This document shows positions 6,497 through 8,320 of a DNA stretch of 8,320 nt, one piece after another. Under the pieces are notes generated by a model that did no database searches, was not told the origin of the DNA, and was given only the letters and a program-made list of their open reading frames with translations. This DNA comes from Candidatus Altarchaeum sp. CG2_30_32_3053 (GTDB lineage: Archaea; Altiarchaeota; Altiarchaeia; Altiarchaeales; Altiarchaeaceae), in the NCBI GenBank assembly GCA_001873845.1, contig MNZY01000191.1, positions 1 through 8,320 on the forward strand, in the 5' to 3' direction. Numbering within the stretch: the first letter of the stretch is position 1; every line of letters starts with the position of its first letter. The position numbers were made by a program, and so were the translations under genes.

Positions 6497-7751
6497 ATAC
6501 CAGTCCTGGGACAATCCGAGATGTGAAATTTTAAAGGCAATGTCCAAACATCATCCGATGTCAAAAAATTTATGTTTAATTTGTAAAGGTGGAAGATTGC
6601 TTTGCGGAAGGTCGTGTTGTCCTTTAATTAAGAAAGTCATAATTCAGGAACCACTACAAAATAAAATTCGGACAGTAATGTTTGGAAAATCGCCTTCTAT
6701 TTTTGTCGGGTGGAAAAATTATCCGGACATTTTTGTCGGCCCTTTAACTTGTTTGGATAGCGAAAAGGCAGGGATTTCTGACAATCCGTCTTTGCTTTAC
6801 GGAGCAAATTTTGACGAAATTATAAAAATCAGGTCGCTGCTTGTCAGAGGAATGGTCAGGCAGAATGTCAGGGAAATTTCAAATTTTTCCGAAAAGAACA
6901 AAGAAATTGCCCTGTCAGTCAAACCGATTGATATTGAGACAAAGTTTAAATCGCTGCCGGAATTTAAAGTAACATTTTCGCCGATTTCACAGCCGATGGG
7001 ACCTACTGGCGAACTGATGGATTTAAAAATTGTAGAAAATCCGAAAATTCCCAAAAGTGTTGATGAGGTTATTGATGAAAATTTAAACGCCGCAAACACC
7101 TTAAAAATTTTATTCGTAGAGAGAAATTTTGACATTTATTATCTGATAAAGGCATTTTCTTCAGGTGCATTTGGAATAAAAGAGAAAAGATTAGTCCCAA
7201 CAAGATGGAGCATAACAGCAACCGATGACCTTCTCGGAAAAATTTTTATTAAGGAAATTAAAGAATACGAAAAGCTCGCAGAAATTACTGTTTTTTCAAA
7301 TGAATATTTGGACAATCATTTTGAAATTTTGCTTATTCCTGGAAAATGGGAATTTGAGCAGTTTGAAGCGTGGGCACCGGAAACATTATGGACAAAAGGA
7401 ATGAATGACTACGCAATAAATTTGGAGGCAGAGTATTATAAAGGGAGAAACGATTATGCAATTAAAGAAGGAGGAGGTTATTATGCGGCACGACTTGCCG
7501 TTCTGGAATATTTAAGGAAGATAAAGAAACAGGCAAGAGTAATTATTTTCAGGGAAATTTATGAGGGTTATATTATGCCTGTCGGGGTTTGGGAGGTGAG
7601 AGAAAATGTGAGAAATGCGTTTAAAAACAAGGACAGAAAATTTGCGGGTTTAAATGATGCGTTGAAGGACATAGCAAAATATTTGAAGGTTCCGATGAGA
7701 GAGTATTTAAAGAGAAGTGAAATTATGGTGCAGAAACGGCTGGAAATTTAG
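6432..7751 (+). CDS. nreA: Archaeal Nre-family (NreA-type) DNA repair protein
   Basis: This is a full-length member of the archaeal Nre family (DUF650 N-terminal plus DUF651 C-terminal regions). The family is reported to act in DNA damage repair and to bind the PCNA sliding clamp. The N-terminal cysteine cluster is present: Cys48, Cys51, then LLCGRSCCP with Cys58, 62 and 63, a likely zinc site. Family landmarks follow: PSIFVGWKNYPDIFVGPLT (88-106), PTRWSITATDDLLGK (256-270), GGGYYAARLAVLEYL (347-361) and MPVGVWEVRENVRNA (382-396). Length (439) is near the family norm, with about 18 extra N-terminal residues from a duplicated start region; the true start may be 6432, 6459 or 6486. The TATA box favours 6432. 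The C-terminus ends QKRLEI, resembling the first part of a PCNA-interacting box (QxxL) but lacking its two aromatic residues. The protein is cytosolic and not obviously linked to the surface genes upstream. The choice of NreA over a paralogue such as NreB is less certain than the family. Confidence 0.92.
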   Translation: MKFNRSKNLMKSNRSKNLMKSKYQSWDNPRCEILKAMSKHHPMSKNLCLICKGGRLLCGRSCCPLIKKVIIQEPLQNKIRTVMFGKSPSIFVGWKNYPDIFVGPLTCLDSEKAGISDNPSLLYGANFDEIIKIRSLLVRGMVRQNVREISNFSEKNKEIALSVKPIDIETKFKSLPEFKVTFSPISQPMGPTGELMDLKIVENPKIPKSVDEVIDENLNAANTLKILFVERNFDIYYLIKAFSSGAFGIKEKRLVPTRWSITATDDLLGKIFIKEIKEYEKLAEITVFSNEYLDNHFEILLIPGKWEFEQFEAWAPETLWTKGMNDYAINLEAEYYKGRNDYAIKEGGGYYAARLAVLEYLRKIKKQARVIIFREIYEGYIMPVGVWEVRENVRNAFKNKDRKFAGLNDALKDIAKYLKVPMREYLKRSEIMVQKRLEI

Positions 7752-7851
7752 AATCATTAAAAATTTATGCACGTTGTTAAAAAATTTGGTACTCCTCCCT
7801 TTAAATTATAGTAAATTTGCTAACTTTTTGCACCGTTATCAAATTTACGAG

Positions 7852-7891
7852 TATAGTCATTTTACTGCAAAAAGTCAGTAAAATGACTATA
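7852..7891. repeat. Perfect 16-bp inverted repeat (hairpin) between nre and the intron remnant
   Basis: Bases 7852-7867 (TATAGTCATTTTACTG) are exactly complementary in reverse to 7876-7891, with an eight-base loop (7868-7875). This is by far the most stable simple hairpin in the window. It lies 101 bases after the nre stop and 14 bases from the intron 3' junction, on the 3'-exon side. No T-run follows it on either strand, so it is not a textbook terminator. It could end transcripts from both sides or be part of another small element. Confidence 0.75.
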
Positions 7892-7908
7892 ACCTCACTT
7901 CGTTCGTA

Positions 7909-7942
7909 GAGTAGGAGGTGGCACTTAAGCCACCGTCCCCTC
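7909..7942 (-). ncRNA. Group II intron domain VI with bulged branch-point adenosine
   Basis: On the minus strand 7942-7909 folds as a stem: GAG with CTC at the base, one unpaired A (complement of T7912), four further pairs, a single bulged C, then GGTGGC with GCCACC closing a six-base loop (7923-7928). The unpaired A is seven nucleotides from the intron end at 7906 (A followed by CUCUAC). This is the usual place of the branch-point A and the same arrangement as in the Lactococcus Ll.LtrB intron. Confidence 0.8.
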
Positions 7943-7946
7943 ATTC

Positions 7947-7979
7947 AAACCGCACATACGGCTTTCCCGTATACGGCTT
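7947..7979 (-). ncRNA. Group II intron domain V (catalytic core hairpin)
   Basis: Minus-strand 7979-7947 begins AAGCCGUAUACGG and ends UAUGUGCGGUUU. It contains the catalytic AGC triad paired to GUU through a G-U wobble and a nine-pair lower stem. A two-base bulge (AU) lies on the 3' side, followed by a short upper stem. It is 33 nucleotides long rather than the usual 34; the upper stem has four pairs and the loop reads GAAAG instead of a GNRA tetraloop on five pairs. This may affect its docking into domain I and would fit a degenerate copy. Confidence 0.82.
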
Positions 7980-8113
7980 TCCTCTGTAGTTGCCCCTTAG
8001 CAGGGAGTAAGTTTTAACTTACCATTTGACTTCAACCTTCTCACTTAGCACACGGCAGGATTGTTTGTTGTTAGCCTTATAACCTCTATGTCGGACTTAT
8101 TCCGTGAATCGTG

Positions 8114-8320
8114 CAAATTTAATTTCTAAATTCTAATCCTCTCATAAATATTAAAAATGAGAGGAATTAACAAATCTGTAGTTTATAAGGGTTATGTAGC
8201 ATATGAAAGTAGGCCACTTTTATTCTTGTGAATTATTAATTAGTGTCCATCCGTAAAGTATAAAATTTTGAAAAAATTTTAACTTTTTCAAGGTAAATTA
8301 TTATGTTTTTGACAAAAATT
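8114..8320. other. AT-rich gene-free right end with two small hairpins
   Basis: No open reading frame of note and no RNA gene was seen on either strand. Two hairpins occur. One is 8137-8145 with 8157-8165 (TCCTCTCAT arm, 11-base loop). The other is 8268-8275 with 8284-8291 (TTGAAAAA arm, 8-base loop). The word AGTGTCCATCCGTAAAGT (8242-8259) looks out of character with the surrounding AT-rich DNA and might be the end of another element continuing past the window, but this cannot be shown here. Confidence 0.6.

Larger units (their letters stand above)
7906..8113 (-). mobile_element. 3' portion of a group II intron, probably 5'-truncated and lacking its reverse transcriptase
   Basis: Read on the minus strand, this stretch ends with a domain V and domain VI arrangement typical of group II introns and a 3' terminus CTCTAC (intron ends ...AC at 7906). 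Composition supports a foreign block: 7911-8100 is about 47% GC against roughly 30% for the window, and AT-rich sequence resumes near 8113. Upstream of domain V are small hairpins (stem GTAAGT 8007-8012 with 8017-8022; stem 7994-7997 with 8002-8005). The 5' end, most of the expected ribozyme, and any reverse transcriptase reading frame are absent from the visible 340 bases upstream of domain V. About 205 bases are far too few for a complete intron, so this is either a 5'-truncated retroelement insertion or a decayed copy. The boundary at 8113 is a composition estimate, not a mapped end. Confidence 0.75.

Noticed and set aside
6797..7135. 112-codon open frame on the minus strand inside nre
   Set aside because: It is antisense to a strongly conserved repair gene, with no start signal and no recognisable product.
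8052..8108. Short minus-strand frame (HDSRNKSDIEVIRLTT...C) upstream of domain V as the end of an intron reverse transcriptase
   Set aside because: It is only about 20 codons, shows no convincing maturase or HNH residues, and is not preceded by a longer frame, so it cannot be called a reverse transcriptase remnant.
7752..8320. CRISPR array or tRNA gene in the right-end region
   Set aside because: There are no regularly spaced direct repeats, no cloverleaf and no T-loop motif; the structure there is explained by the intron 3' end and simple hairpins.

Overview
The window looks like chromosomal DNA of an AT-rich archaeon (roughly 30% GC by eye). The clearest marker is the last gene, a full-length Nre/NreA-type DNA repair protein, a family found essentially only in archaea. 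Gene starts support this. Several ATGs have no Shine-Dalgarno sequence but carry a TATA-like box about 24-26 bases upstream, as expected for leaderless archaeal transcripts. The one overlapping internal gene instead has a perfect GGAGGTG ribosome binding site. An uncultured lineage such as Altiarchaeota or a DPANN archaeon would fit, but that placement is inference.

Layout: 1-291 is an extremely AT-rich, gene-free stretch that probably carries the promoter of the first gene. From 292 to 5401 three plus-strand genes encode membrane-anchored, cell-surface-type proteins. The first is a double-anchored beta-propeller plus helical-repeat protein. The second is an N-terminally anchored protein with a carboxypeptidase-regulatory-like beta-sandwich and a duplicated unknown domain. 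The third is a signal-peptide/C-terminal-anchor protein with many N-glycosylation sequons and another carboxypeptidase-regulatory-like domain. Their shared topology and adjacency suggest one cell-envelope assembly, but no function is established. From 5464 to 6379 a small cytosolic protein with a degenerate phospholipase-D-like fold overlaps by 44 bases a three-helix membrane protein; the two look translationally coupled. From 6432 to 7751 is the nre gene, whose 5' end carries an in-frame 27-base tandem duplication that includes the start codon.

The right end (7752-8320) has no gene. It contains a strong 16-bp hairpin (7852-7891). Next to it, on the minus strand, is the 3' end of a group II intron: domain V, domain VI with its bulged branch-point A, and a recognisable 3' splice junction. 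No intron-encoded reverse transcriptase is present, and the GC-richer intron-like sequence stops after about 205 bases. It therefore appears to be a 5'-truncated or otherwise degenerate retroelement copy. The last 200 bases return to AT-rich sequence with two small hairpins and nothing else identifiable.
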